Positions 47,604 to 58,500 of a stretch of DNA of 64,000 nt are shown here, in pieces. The notes beneath the pieces were generated by a model. That model did not search any database. It was not told the DNA's origin and was given only the letters and a program-made list of their open reading frames with translations. Every line of letters starts with the position of its first letter. The stretch's first letter is position 1. Location of the stretch: contig JACAAK010000005.1 of assembly GCA_025093985.1 (NCBI GenBank), positions 2,108,001 through 2,172,000 of the forward strand. Direction: 5' to 3'. The position numbers and the translations under genes were made by a program. This DNA comes from Calvatia gigantea. Lineage: Eukaryota; Basidiomycota; Agaricomycetes; Agaricales; Lycoperdaceae.

Positions 47604-50600
47604 AGGTACTTCGTGTATTGTGCCGGTCTTTTACATCAAAGAAATCACAGAACGGTTAATGTCCTCAGGCCAGATTCTTCGGAACGGCTATGTTTTAGAG
47701 GCAACCGTTAAAGGGACCACCATCCGTGATAAATCAGGAAGAGCAGTATTGACCGCCTGGCCTCATCGTTTGTTCAAAAACAACGTACATACGGTGCACA
47801 CGTATGTCTTGCAAAATAGCAAGGAGAACCCAGTAGCGTTGACATTACGCCAACTTGATTATATCGATTGGCATCGTCGAATGGGACACCCTTCGGATCG
47901 CGCGCTCTCCGAGCTTCCAAAGCACGTTGAGGGCATCGCGTCGATTCCCGCGCCATCTACTCGGAAAGGCATTTGCGACGGCTGTGCCAAGGGGAAAATG
48001 CATAATAACCCCTTCCAGATTAACTCCAAGCGAGCCACCGCAGTCTTTGAGCTATGTCACTCAGACTTGCTGGAACTGCCTGTCATTAGTTACCATAAAT
48101 ATAAATGGGCAATGACATTCCTTGATGACTTCTCTTCTCACGCACACGTAATCCTCCTTCGAAAGAAGTCTGAGGCTTCTGAGAAGCTAATTCAGCTAAT
48201 CAGCGCGTTAGAGAACCTCTCCGGAATGCGAGTCAAACGACTTCGCACCGATAATGGAGGAGAGTATGTCAATGAAAGATTACTGGCAGGACTCGCGGCG
48301 CGTGGAATTACCCACGAGACCATTGCTCCCTATGCACATCAGCAGAACGGGAGAGCAGAGAGACTGAACCGCACCCTACACGAGAAAGCCCAAGCTATAA
48401 GGCTTCAGGCATGTCTACCTGACTCGTGGTGGGAATTTGCATTGAACACAGCCGTGCATTTATATAATCGCACGCCAGTCCAGCGTCTCCAGTGGAAGAC
48501 ACCTTTTGAGTGTTATTCGAGGGAAAAACCTAATTTGTCCCATATCCGTGTGTTTGGATGCGGCGCGTACGTATATCTACCCGATGAGATCCACCCAAAC
48601 AAATTGTCCGCAAAATCCGAGATTATGATCTTTCTTGGATATAAAGGCAGTAAAAACTACGTCTTTATGCGGCACACGGCAGGCAACGTGATTTTTATAT
48701 CGCCAAACGCCTTGTTCGACGAGGGATATTTCCCTAAATGCCCCAATTCAGTGCCGGATAGCAGTAACCGGCCTAATCACGGAGGAGAGAGAAATCTGCC
48801 TAGACCAGGATTAGAGAATGAACCACCTATTCCGCCATCTTCAGATGACGCTGGAATTGTTCCACCTCCACCTGATCAGCCAGTAACGTTACCTCCAGTT
48901 TCTCCACCATTCAAACCGAAATATTCTCCGCCTACACCTCCTTTACCTCGGAGAGATTCTACTCCACCGAACAGCATTGATTCACGACGGCCATCACCTG
49001 GCAATACGCCACCTTGGGTTCCCCCACCTGAGTCGCCACCTTCGCGTGGAACGACCGTTGAGGAGGAGCCTGATGTACGTGATAATTGGCATGTGGACAG
49101 AGATGTATGGGACACCGAGAACGAAGAGTTCCCAATCCCTGTTCCCAAACGTCGCGCTGTTGGTTCTGATCAGGTAGAGCCACGTCGTTCTGAACGACAA
49201 GGCAGGCCTCCTGTCAGACCAGGTAACACATATGGAGAAAATAGGCGTCCAATTTCAATTGAAAGAGAAATAGATCGGACTCACCGACAAGAGCAGCAAA
49301 GGCAGAGGCAGCGCGTACGCGCCAATGCCCCTCCAGACAAGATAATTCGCGAGCGAAGAGCAAGGACTAATCATCCTGAATATATGAGGCAAAGGGTTCG
49401 TGCTGAGCGGTACCCGCCACAACCTTTTGATATGCCTCCATTTCAGCTCCCTCCACGTCCGGAACTGCCGCCTATGCCTGAATTTAATGATCCAACGTCT
49501 CATGACGTAAATGACATGGACATTGAAAGGCTTGTCGCTGAGGGAGGAGTAAAATTGATCAATTTCTTGATACAGACGGTACATAACACCGCACACGGAG
49601 AGCCTGAAAATTTCCGTGACATGCTTAAGCTTCCTGAGCCTGTTAAGGCAAAATGGATGGCAGCATGTATCGAGGAACTTGATGCGTTGAAAAAACGCGG
49701 AGTATATGAACTAGTAGATCTTCCGAAAGGAAGGAGGACGGTTAAAAACCGTTGGGTATTCCTCGAAAAGTCTGATGGCCGCCTGCGAGCTCGCTTAGTT
49801 ACGAAGGGGTTCTCGCAGATCGAAGGCATTGACTACAACGAGCTTTTCTCACCAGTTGTCCGCTACGAGTCTGCGCGCGTAAGCTTCGCACTCGCTGCAA
49901 TCCATGATTGGGATATGCATAGCGTTGACGTAAAAACAGCCTACTTATATGGCAAACTGGATGAGGAAATATACATGGAACAGCCTGAAGGGTTTCGACT
50001 TCCCGGGCAGGAGGGAAAAGTATGGAGGCTTAGGCGAGCGATTTATGGCCTTAAACAAGCCGGTCGCCAGTGGTGGAAGGAATTGCATCAATCTATGATT
50101 GAGCTGGGATTTACCCGCTGCAAATCCGACTACGCTGTATACTTTCACAGACATCCGAAAACAAAAGAGCTTGTAGTAGCCATTGTCTACGTTGATGACG
50201 TGAATTTCTTGGGAAAGAAAAACTCCCCCCTCCTCAATGAGTTGAAGGGAAAGTTCATGAAAAAGTGGGAATGCAGAGACCATGGTCCCTGTGAAGAATT
50301 TCTTGGAATGAAAATCTCGAGGAATTGCTCCAAGCGTCAAATCTTCATCCAACAGGTGAAATACCTGGATAAGATCTTGCAGCGCTTCCAGGTTCCACAG
50401 TCTGCTGCGGCTAAAACACCATTGCCAGCCGGCTTCCAGTTCGTAACGAACAAGGAAACTGCATCGCACCCCTTCCATCAAAAGTACCAACAATTGGTTG
50501 GATCTTTAATGTACTTGATGATCGGTACTAGGCCCGACATAGCCTTTGCCGTAGTTAAGCTGGCTCAACACGCCGCTAACCCCGCACCCGAGCACTATCG

Positions 50601-50643
50601 CGCTGGTTCTAGTATTGGTTTTCTTATCTCCTCGGTATTCTGA
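47536..50643 (+). CDS. Open copia pol fragment (protease end to RNase H start) inside T2
   Basis: 1035 codons without a stop. Copia sequence proper runs about 47604-50606. Codons 1-24 and the last about 12 come from antisense T2 sequence. Contents: integrase HHCC (HRRMGHP ... CDGCAKGK), DDE core (TDNGGEY, HQQNGRAERLNRTL), Pro-rich linker, RT with FSPVVRYESARV, DVKTAYLYGKLDEE and YVDD, ending in the region before RNase H (APEHYRAG). No gag, protease aspartate, RNase H or LTR. Very similar to copia A (26419-29990) but free of its nonsense changes. Confidence 0.82.
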   Translation: MCVLSQQSCPLLSLFSLFVFFLLGTSCIVPVFYIKEITERLMSSGQILRNGYVLEATVKGTTIRDKSGRAVLTAWPHRLFKNNVHTVHTYVLQNSKENPVALTLRQLDYIDWHRRMGHPSDRALSELPKHVEGIASIPAPSTRKGICDGCAKGKMHNNPFQINSKRATAVFELCHSDLLELPVISYHKYKWAMTFLDDFSSHAHVILLRKKSEASEKLIQLISALENLSGMRVKRLRTDNGGEYVNERLLAGLAARGITHETIAPYAHQQNGRAERLNRTLHEKAQAIRLQACLPDSWWEFALNTAVHLYNRTPVQRLQWKTPFECYSREKPNLSHIRVFGCGAYVYLPDEIHPNKLSAKSEIMIFLGYKGSKNYVFMRHTAGNVIFISPNALFDEGYFPKCPNSVPDSSNRPNHGGERNLPRPGLENEPPIPPSSDDAGIVPPPPDQPVTLPPVSPPFKPKYSPPTPPLPRRDSTPPNSIDSRRPSPGNTPPWVPPPESPPSRGTTVEEEPDVRDNWHVDRDVWDTENEEFPIPVPKRRAVGSDQVEPRRSERQGRPPVRPGNTYGENRRPISIEREIDRTHRQEQQRQRQRVRANAPPDKIIRERRARTNHPEYMRQRVRAERYPPQPFDMPPFQLPPRPELPPMPEFNDPTSHDVNDMDIERLVAEGGVKLINFLIQTVHNTAHGEPENFRDMLKLPEPVKAKWMAACIEELDALKKRGVYELVDLPKGRRTVKNRWVFLEKSDGRLRARLVTKGFSQIEGIDYNELFSPVVRYESARVSFALAAIHDWDMHSVDVKTAYLYGKLDEEIYMEQPEGFRLPGQEGKVWRLRRAIYGLKQAGRQWWKELHQSMIELGFTRCKSDYAVYFHRHPKTKELVVAIVYVDDVNFLGKKNSPLLNELKGKFMKKWECRDHGPCEEFLGMKISRNCSKRQIFIQQVKYLDKILQRFQVPQSAAAKTPLPAGFQFVTNKETASHPFHQKYQQLVGSLMYLMIGTRPDIAFAVVKLAQHAANPAPEHYRAGSSIGFLISSVF

Positions 50644-51468
50644 TACTTCATATCCTTGTCCTATGGCGAGAATGGCTTCTGTCCATTCTACATAGATGTC
50701 TGGCCTAGTGCTAGGTGGGTAGCCTGTGATGGTGTGAATGATGTCTTGCCTGGCGTTTTTCTTGAGTAGGAACATTGCGTGTTTATTATCTATTTTTGCC
50801 TTGCTCTTTAGGACTTGGAATTCGATTAGGTAGTCTGCTATGTTTTTGTTCCCCTGTTTGAATTTCTCAATTTGCCACTCCGCTTTACTGTTCGAGGCGT
50901 CATTGGAGAAGGTTTTCCTAAAGTCTTTGGAAAATACTTTCTAGTCCACTGAGTCTTCTTCATCTAAGATTTGTGGGGCCTTCATTGCAGCATAGGCTCC
51001 TGCTGTTCCTCCTCTTAGCCTGGCTAGGACTGCTATAGCTTTATCATCTGCTAAGACTATTTTGTTAAATTTCATGAAGAGCATCATTGCTCTCCACCAG
51101 TCATCGAATTTGGTGCAGGTGCCATCGAAAAACCCTGGGTCTGGCACTAGGCCTTTCCCACTGGGTGCTGTTGCAGGTACTACTGCATTGTCGGTCATAT
51201 CAGAGTCAGTTTCTGATTCTGTTTCGTCTGAGCTTGATTCGTCTAATTTCTCCTGATGTATTAACTCTTCCTCTGCTAGGTCGAGTTCATTTAGAAGTTC
51301 TGATAGTACTTCTTCTTCTACTGGGTTTGCTCCAGGTTTGTCATGTGTTTCTCTGGTTAGTTCTTCAGGTACTTCAGTGTTCCCTGTTTCTCCTTCATCT
51401 GATGTTTCAGATTCGTTGTCAGTGACTTCAAGATTTGGTTCTCTATATTCATCTGGGTTCGAGCTCAT
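50607..51468 (-). pseudogene. Chromovirus T2 Gag
   Basis: ATG at 51468 (MSSNPDEYRE). An acidic Glu/Asp/Ser-rich first 100 residues is followed by a capsid-like retrotrans-gag region (FDGTCTKFDDWWRAMMLFMKF; after a TAG at 50941-50943, FKQGNKNIADYLIEFQVLKSKAK). It ends at the copia junction before any zinc knuckle. The TAG stands where Trp is expected (TGG to TAG). Confidence 0.7.
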
Positions 51469-51535
51469 ATACTAGCTCCTGGTTTGTCTTTGTTCAGGCC
51501 TATTTCAGCCTACTCCTTTGCAAGGTGAGGTGGAG

Positions 51536-51546
51536 ATGCTTAACCA
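51536..51546 (-). promoter_or_regulatory. Candidate self-priming site of T2
   Basis: On the coding (minus) strand TGGTTAAGCAT lies 2 nt after the 5' LTR. It is exactly complementary over 11 nt to ATGCTTAACCA inside the LTR (51642-51632). That is the geometry of Tf1-type self-priming, where the first 11 nt of the transcript fold back on the PBS. Confidence 0.6.
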
Positions 51547-51548
51547 AA

Positions 51549-51856
51549 TATTACGACCTTAGTCTGAGTAAACCTCAGGTTGCAACTTTGGGCTAAGACT
51601 TGAGGGTGAGTAAGGGGAGGAGAATAAGAGATGGTTAAGCATACCGAATATAGTGGATGTATGTATGCTTAAATATGGAAAGTCATTCAGTTGAATGGAT
51701 GGAGTAACTACATGAAACATCCAGCAAGGTAGGCATAGTAGTTAATTCGAGTCATAACTGGAAATCACTCAACAGGAATAGATGAAACAGATATACTAGC
51801 GGTATAGGAATGCAGACAAGGATGGAGCATGATATGATCAGTGAAAATCCATAACA
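51549..51856 (-). repeat. 5' LTR of T2
   Basis: 308 bp. The start reads TATTACGACC instead of TGTTACGACC, and the end is CCATAACA. It is related to 40487-40794 and 25244-25547. Confidence 0.75.
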
Positions 51857-51972
51857 TACATACAGTATATCCTCCTGTATTCAGTACACTTAACCACCTC
51901 ATTCTCCTCCCCTTACTTACCCTCAAGTCTTAGCCCAAGTTGCAACCTGAGGTTTACTCAGACTAAGGTCAT
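51857..51972 (+). repeat. Inverted LTR fragment back-to-back with T2
   Basis: About 116 bp are the reverse complement of the first part of the family T LTR (ends CTCAGACTAAGGTCATAACA). It abuts the end of the 5' LTR, making an inverted pair. Confidence 0.65.
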
Positions 51973-52016
51973 AACAATAGGTAATGCCATTTAATATCTA
52001 TAGGATAGTCAGTTTA

Positions 52017-52200
52017 AACCCCAATAGGTTTAATGATTTGAGCTTTCTAGGCTTTGCCAAATCCACAATAGGATTTATGATTCAAGCTCACAAGGCTCTG
52101 CCTAATCCACAATAGGATTCTTGCCACAATAGGCAAATGCCACAATAGGCTAGTCCCAATAGACTTATGAGAACAACCCAGCCCACAATAGGGCACTCAC
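52017..52200. repeat. Cluster of CCACAATAGG-like words
   Basis: Seven occurrences of CCACAATAGG or close variants between about 52019 and 52193, spaced irregularly, several followed by ATTTATGATT/CAAGCT-like words. AT-rich, non-coding. Confidence 0.55.
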
Positions 52201-53350
52201 ATCCTTAGGTAACCATAGAGGTATCTCTAGTTATGTGGCAGTAACTAGTACTGTAGATTGGAGTTTGAAATAATGTTATGTGCACACTCACCTCAGGGTT
52301 GTTCTTGGCACTGGGCATCTATACAGACTTCTTCCTAGTGATCAAAACACAGGGGTCTAAGTATAGAGGGAATCTACTCAGGGACTTGTCTCTATATATA
52401 GCCAGTCCCTAATATAAGGTGAATCCAATGAGTCTTAGTTCAGGCAAGAGTGTGAGTTTGAGTGTGAGGGCATGTAACTCTGAATATTTCAAACTGGCTA
52501 GTACAATGGATATTTGACTAACTACTTATACTAGATAAGTTGGAAGAAAGATAAAGACAAAGGATATGTGCATGTGTTGGACATGTACCATATAGGGAGG
52601 AATGAAAGACTATAATGATCAAGGCAAATCTAATAAACCATATCAAGTAGGGAGGGGAATGATGGTGAATCAAGGAACTGTAAAAGGGGATAGAATGAAG
52701 ACAACTATTGTACATACATGGTGTTTCTAAATAAAGGGAGTACAAGAAAGGAAATAAGTCTGTAAGAGATAAATGCTAGAATAAGAAGTCATAACACTCC
52801 TAGATATTTAATAGACTATGACTTGATAGAACTTGATAAGTAGGCTGAGTAGCCTATAGGACTTAGTAAGATAAGAACTTACAACTAGTATAAAAAAGGG
52901 TAGATAAATATAGATTAAACCTAAGTTTAATCTTTCTAAAATAGTGTATAATAAGTCTTTGTAGTTGCTATATAGCAAATACAACCCTTGACACATTCTA
53001 CTTGATTCTCTTGTATGCTCTTAAACCTCTTGAACACAGGAACATCTTGAGTATACTACACTTATTAGGCTCTACCTCTACTTGGCAGTCATTTAGGATT
53101 AACCATGTATCACAAGGTCTAAGTGAGGATTTGCCCTCTACCAAGACACCACTGGTAAAGTCTTAAAACACAACCTGTACCTGTACCTGCCACCTATACA
53201 CAATGAAAACACACAGGTTTCCTGTACCCATGCAGATACCTACCTCCATCTCCCAGTATAGGCCCATAAACTGGGACCTGACATGATCAAGCTGTGCTAT
53301 AGTGGAGCAATGCAGTGTTGCATCAATCATGGCCAGAACAGAGCTGTGGT
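52201..53350. other. AT-rich stretch without a recognisable gene
   Basis: Low CpG and many TATA, AGTAT and stop-rich words. No LTR, ORF or RNA signature that I can support. Confidence 0.4.
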
Positions 53351-53358
53351 GAGTGTAA

Positions 53359-53559
53359 CTAGGAGTGCAACAGCCTAAACTCCCTCAATGCCAGACCCAA
53401 AAGGGCCTGGGCAGTAGACTCTCCCTGAATGAACTCATCCTCATGTTCATCATCATTATCATCATCATCATACCCCTGCACCTCAGGGTTCAGAGTGGAA
53501 GCATGACTGGAGCATTTAGAGCCCCAAATGTAAGGGATATCTCTGCTTTTTATTCCCAT
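53359..53559 (-). pseudogene. Acidic-tailed C-terminal fragment, possibly of a transposase
   Basis: 66 codons with an Asp/Glu run (YDDDDNDDEHEDEF, coded by a CAT/ATC repeat at 53444-53470) and the end QALLGLALREFRLLHS. Acidic C-termini occur in fungal DDE transposases, but I cannot assign a family. It lies at the right edge of the island, as the transposase fragment at 23895 lies at the left. Confidence 0.3.
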
Positions 53560-53621
53560 GGTTGTGATTGCACTGTAGAAATGATTTTCATAGACACTTT
53601 CCTTAGCTTTAACTTGTCAAC

Positions 53622-54200
53622 TTGCCCTACATTTGTGTAGAACCCAATATACTTGGTCATATGCACTTGGGCATGATGAGTGAGGCTCCAGTAAGGGCTA
53701 GGCCCTTACACCAAGACACTCTGGAACTAGGCCTGCTGGAAGTACCAGCTATCTATTGGATGGCCTATGGCCATCTCCCTTGTGCCACAAGCAACCAAGC
53801 TTGTGTGATCAGACAAGGAGCCCACTTTCCTCTCCTTGCCCTTCTTTCCACTTGTAAGAGAATCAGCACTTTGATAGAACGTCATGCTTTCCAATACACA
53901 AAAGTGCTAAGAGCTTTGAGAGGTGATTTGATTGATTCTGGACAGTGTGACATGAGTTGCATCACGCTGTACAAGTGACCTGTTTCGTGGAAAACATTGA
54001 TTCAGTGAGTATTTGCATGACCGACACTCATCTTCACCACCCATCTTCAAGATATTTACAGTACAGATAGAACACAGTGTTCCGGATAATACCACCAATT
54101 TTTGTGAGAACCGCACAAGTAATGAGCAAGGAATTGCTGGCGCAACTTTTGTTTGTACAAGTCACTGGTCTATTACTGTATTGCTACTCCCTACACTGCC
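53622..54200. other. Right margin of the transposon island, unassigned
   Basis: An open frame of 118 codons (53622-53978) without a known motif. A short segment at 53878-53912 resembles the end of exon 33 of the giant gene (HAFQYTK against HETFQYTK). From about 54205 the sequence becomes that of the duplicated host unit. Confidence 0.3.
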
Positions 54201-54244
54201 ATTGACAAATGAAGCTACCTGATGTTGCAATAAGAAACCACACA

Positions 54245-55582
54245 CGTATTCCCTGCAGGGTAGGGTTTCGTGAAGACTCGCTCAGACTCTATCAGACTCT
54301 ATCCAATTCTGTGCACTTCTTAGCACGTTGCACAGGTGCTTTGCTGCGGAAGTTAAACCAAGGATATACAACCGGCCCTTGGAATGACCGAGATCAAATT
54401 TGAGCAGGCCACGTGCCTCGCTGATTTTCAACAATGGCGCGCCCGACGTTCGTCGCTGAGTCCCATCGACGTACACATCCACCAGATCCACCCTCTTCTT
54501 CCTTTGCCGGAGTGGCGGCTGATGCGAATATGATTTGCAAGGGTCCACGGTTTCCACTCTATATCTGTTGTATTCTTGAATCGAACAACCTTGCCCATCA
54601 TCTCACACGGACACCACCATCAAACTGGAGCCCAGAGAGAAGATCATTCAGCTGCGTACGGCCTTGTCCTCTAAATTATTTATAGGCCTACATTTCATAT
54701 CGGGATAAGGGTATGAATCGCATGACGCGCCGTCTGATCGCAAAGAACGTGTCTAAACGTGCCGCTGAGTTGGAGAAATCGATAGACGTTTCTTACCCTC
54801 TGACGCTCCCGGGCCTCGTAGGAAAGTAGCACAAGTTTGTTACTTCCGTGTCATTTTGAGCGTAACTTATCCCGTTCTTCCAGAGGTTCGCCAGGTTATC
54901 TGAATAATTCCTTTTGGATGTGCAAGACGAGATAGTGACAAGTTATTGATGCCCGTGTCCTCGAGGCCTAACACACCATCACCTTTCTTGGCCCTTGATT
55001 CAATTATTACCTTCCTCCTGTGAACCATGAGCCTTGGATGAGATCAATGAACCATCATCGTAGACTTTACCGGTGGTCCTTCCCGGACTCAGCCTCTGGA
55101 ACAATTTGTTGTTTCTTGCCTTCCTCTCGGCATCCTTGAATAGGAAGAATCTGGTGGATGTTCAAGGCCGCAGCCGGTGGTTTGGGTGACTTGCCTCACT
55201 CCCTTTCACCTCTCCCGTTGCTGATTCGCGCCCGGTCTTACTGTTGTTTGTAGCAACAATAACATGGACTACCCGCTTGCAGCATGGCGAAATGACGCAA
55301 GTTCCGAGTGGCCGCAGTGCAGTTACGTTCAACACGTTTGAGGGTTCTTTGCTGCGGCGAACGGCAGAGATTTGTTTGCGAGTTACGCATCTGTTAGGTT
55401 TTGTTAAAGCGGTTTGTTCGCCACTCTAGGCCCATTTCCATAATTCTATGCTCTCATGCCTCATTGTCCTTATCGTGCTTCTGCTCGACTGGTACAGGTT
55501 TTGGATAATCGATCATTGATACCGAAGCCCCATCCCTCTTCATTCAAAAAGACATCTGTTGTGCTTGATTTTGACATGCAAC
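54245..55582. promoter_or_regulatory. Upstream intergenic region of copy C
   Basis: Nearly identical to 13061-14411, including the TATA-like ATTTATAGG near 54676. The short ORF at 54434-54685 is shared only with unit B. No gene seen. Confidence 0.4.
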
Positions 55583-58500
55583 ATGGCTCCCTACTCGCCT
55601 CCCGACGTTTTCACGGAGCCGTCAACTTCAAGTAGTAAGTATACCGATGTCATACGAAATGTCCGTCGTTTGAGCGTCACCATATAGCAATCAATATCAG
55701 AAGTCGGGGCGACCCAGTTCCAGTTGTACGTCCCTCACACTAATTCATTGGAGGATTTTCACTAACGGCCGGATTAAGCATGGGCATGGGCAAGACAACC
55801 CAGCGACCCCACCCCGAGTTCCCGCAAATCCGTAAGCTACCCACACATCACTGGACGAAAATTCACATTGCTTCCGCAGCCAAGCACCACGACATCCCAG
55901 GCCTAACCGCAGGCAAAACACCTCCACATCAAGGTTTCCCCCGAGACAGGATCCAGAGCGGGACAAGGATATTGCCAATCGAATCCCAAGGTTATATCGT
56001 GTCTTTGACTTGATTAACGAACAGGGCAGTGGTGGTCTAGGTGAAGTTCTTCGTCAGTTGGAAGTTTCACGCTAACCTCATACATCGTCCAAGTCGACAA
56101 GGTTATCATCGCACAAGATGGCCTTAAGCGGCTTATTAACGACCTCTCTCCTGGTGCTTACGTCGCGCTTACACGAGTCGACTTCAAAACCCTTGATTCT
56201 CTTTCTGTCCGTCCAGTTGGAGTATATGGTGACAGAATTGAGATTATCAACTTCTTGTTCTCACTGAAAATCCTTGATGAATATACGTGAGTGATGTTGC
56301 ATATTTGCGTACCAATTATCTATTATTTGTTTACACTGGGCAAGACTTCGACTCCTGCAACATTCGAAAGACGATTCTGCTGGGCCGACCCTCCGATCCG
56401 GGATTTATGTCGTCAGGCCAGTCAACACCACGGATGTTTTATACGCGGTTTATTGGCCTGAAGACAAGACATGGGAGGACAATGCGCCATCTGGACCGAG
56501 ACGGAATCGCATAACGTTCATGCGGTAAGTTGTTTTTTTTTCATTGACCCAGTTTCAGTGACTAAACAAAGTTTAGATATCTCACAAAAATCTCCGAACA
56601 AATTCTATGCCTCATGTCGCCTGCTCAGAGCCAAGCCTTCGTGTGGGATCACGAGGAGAAAGAGGATGTCGAAGACGAGGGTACTGAGGGTGCTGACGAT
56701 GAGGTCGAAGACGATCGCCTGTACACATTTGAGATCACCAAGACGAACGAGCAGGAAGAAAGTGTTGTGTCTCGTTCAGGGTTCCGGGTTTGTAGCTTGT
56801 CCTTCACTACACCATCGTGTTCGCTGATCCAAATCAATTTTGAAGATTGAATCGCCCCTCATGCAAGTACCCGAAATGCCCGAGAACGAGAAGCAAGCTC
56901 GTGTTCCACCTGCGACGCTTATGCTAGGTGAAAGTGCTCAAGGTTTTATATCTGCTAGATCTCTACCCCCGCGGATCGACGAAAAGGTGGCGAGTGGTTC
57001 ATTCACTCATATGCATCTTCGAGAGTTATTGTAAGACCTTTCGTATAACTGATACGTGTTGCTTACATCTTCACGAAGGTCTGGTTCTCTTGTTCAAATT
57101 GAATGTGATCTGTCAGACAAGGTGATCACCGCACTAATGAAGGACGGTTTGGATGTCGGTGCATACCAGAAACCTTGTGCGGAGTGGCGAGAGAGGAAAA
57201 GGATCATCATCAGGGATGCAGAGAAGGTGCGAGCGGAAAGGATGACCGAGTGGAGTAGAGGTCCGGTTGAGAAGCCAGGCACCCTAGATAAAGAGGTAAT
57301 GGCTTTCCTGGTCAGCAAGGTACTCGAGAAATATCCGTGAGGAGCCTTCTGTCATTGATCGTTGGTGGTTGCTGAAGTTCCTCCAGTTCTCTGGATCCTG
57401 TACAATTGTCTGAGCGGATCGTAAAAATTACCTACGACGAATTTCTTGAGCTTAAAGGTCAGTTCTAGAACATGTCCGTGGATGTTCGCGTTGCTGACTT
57501 CCCCGGAAGGCAAAATAACCAGTCTCATATTCGGTGATTTCTCTCACCCATCGCTTATTGAACTGGAAAAGAAATCGTCTGAACTGCCCTCGGCGTTCCG
57601 GGATCAAAAGCAACGTGTTCTTTGCGTTCGTATCATCTCCAAGAAGTACAGCCAACATTACAATGAGGGTCTTGTCCGAAGTGTGATTCGGGAGGGCTCT
57701 CTAGACAAGCTTGGAGCAAGGCAAAATAACTCCTGGCGCTCGCTGTTTTCCATTTCAGCCAATAGCGTAATGCCCGATATCGACATCAAGCAGGACGTCG
57801 CGCAGCTTGGCAAGCGGGTCTCCGACCGAATATTCTTGGCCAATCTTGACCGTTTTGTGAAGGATGAACCCCTCGTTGAGGTCGCTACCCGCCGCGCCTT
57901 AGACATTGCCTATCACCATCTCTCATCCGTTTTGGCGCGGGCCTTCGGACTTTTCATGCCAGTGGTTTTTAAAAAACGACAGGATGCCGATAAAGCACAA
58001 CTCATCCGAGAATTGGACAACGCCAAACAAGATGCACTGGACCAATCGACGGATACGCTTATCGAGCAAGTCAATTTCATATCCGGGGAAAATACCGGCC
58101 TGTACGTTCGGGCCAAGGTCTCCACCGTGTTCTCAGTGTGTTAACTGTCATGTTCAGAGTTCCCCTTGTCATCCTGGAGAGCTTAGACATCATCCCAGAT
58201 AGAAAATGGAGCGGTACGCTGCGGTCTGATACATCATGATTTGCCCTTAAACTATCTAACAGACTCGTATGCCATATCCGCTCGCCGCCAGTTGCATATC
58301 AAGTCCACCTTCGAGTACAGAATCAACAAACTGGAAATTCCGAGCGATCATCGACATAGTCTCCAGCTCGATCCTTCGTTTATTCCGACACCCTCTATCA
58401 ACTATCAAGGATCTATATCTTTCACAATTCCGCCTCGTCACCAGATACTGTAAGTTAAGGTCACATCGCTGGACTTCATTACTGATCGTTGTATTTCAGA

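Larger units (their letters stand above)
42961..51856 (-). mobile_element. Ty3/gypsy chromovirus T2, decayed and interrupted
   Basis: Minus-strand order: 5' LTR 51549-51856, self-priming-type PBS 51536-51546, gag 51468 down to about 50607, [copia fragment 47604-50606 on +], protease-RT-RNase H-integrase-chromodomain 47603-44183, downstream ORF 44176-43193, truncated 3' LTR 43167-42961. About 6 kb excluding the insertion. Many nonsense codons and a damaged RT active site make it inactive. Confidence 0.82.
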
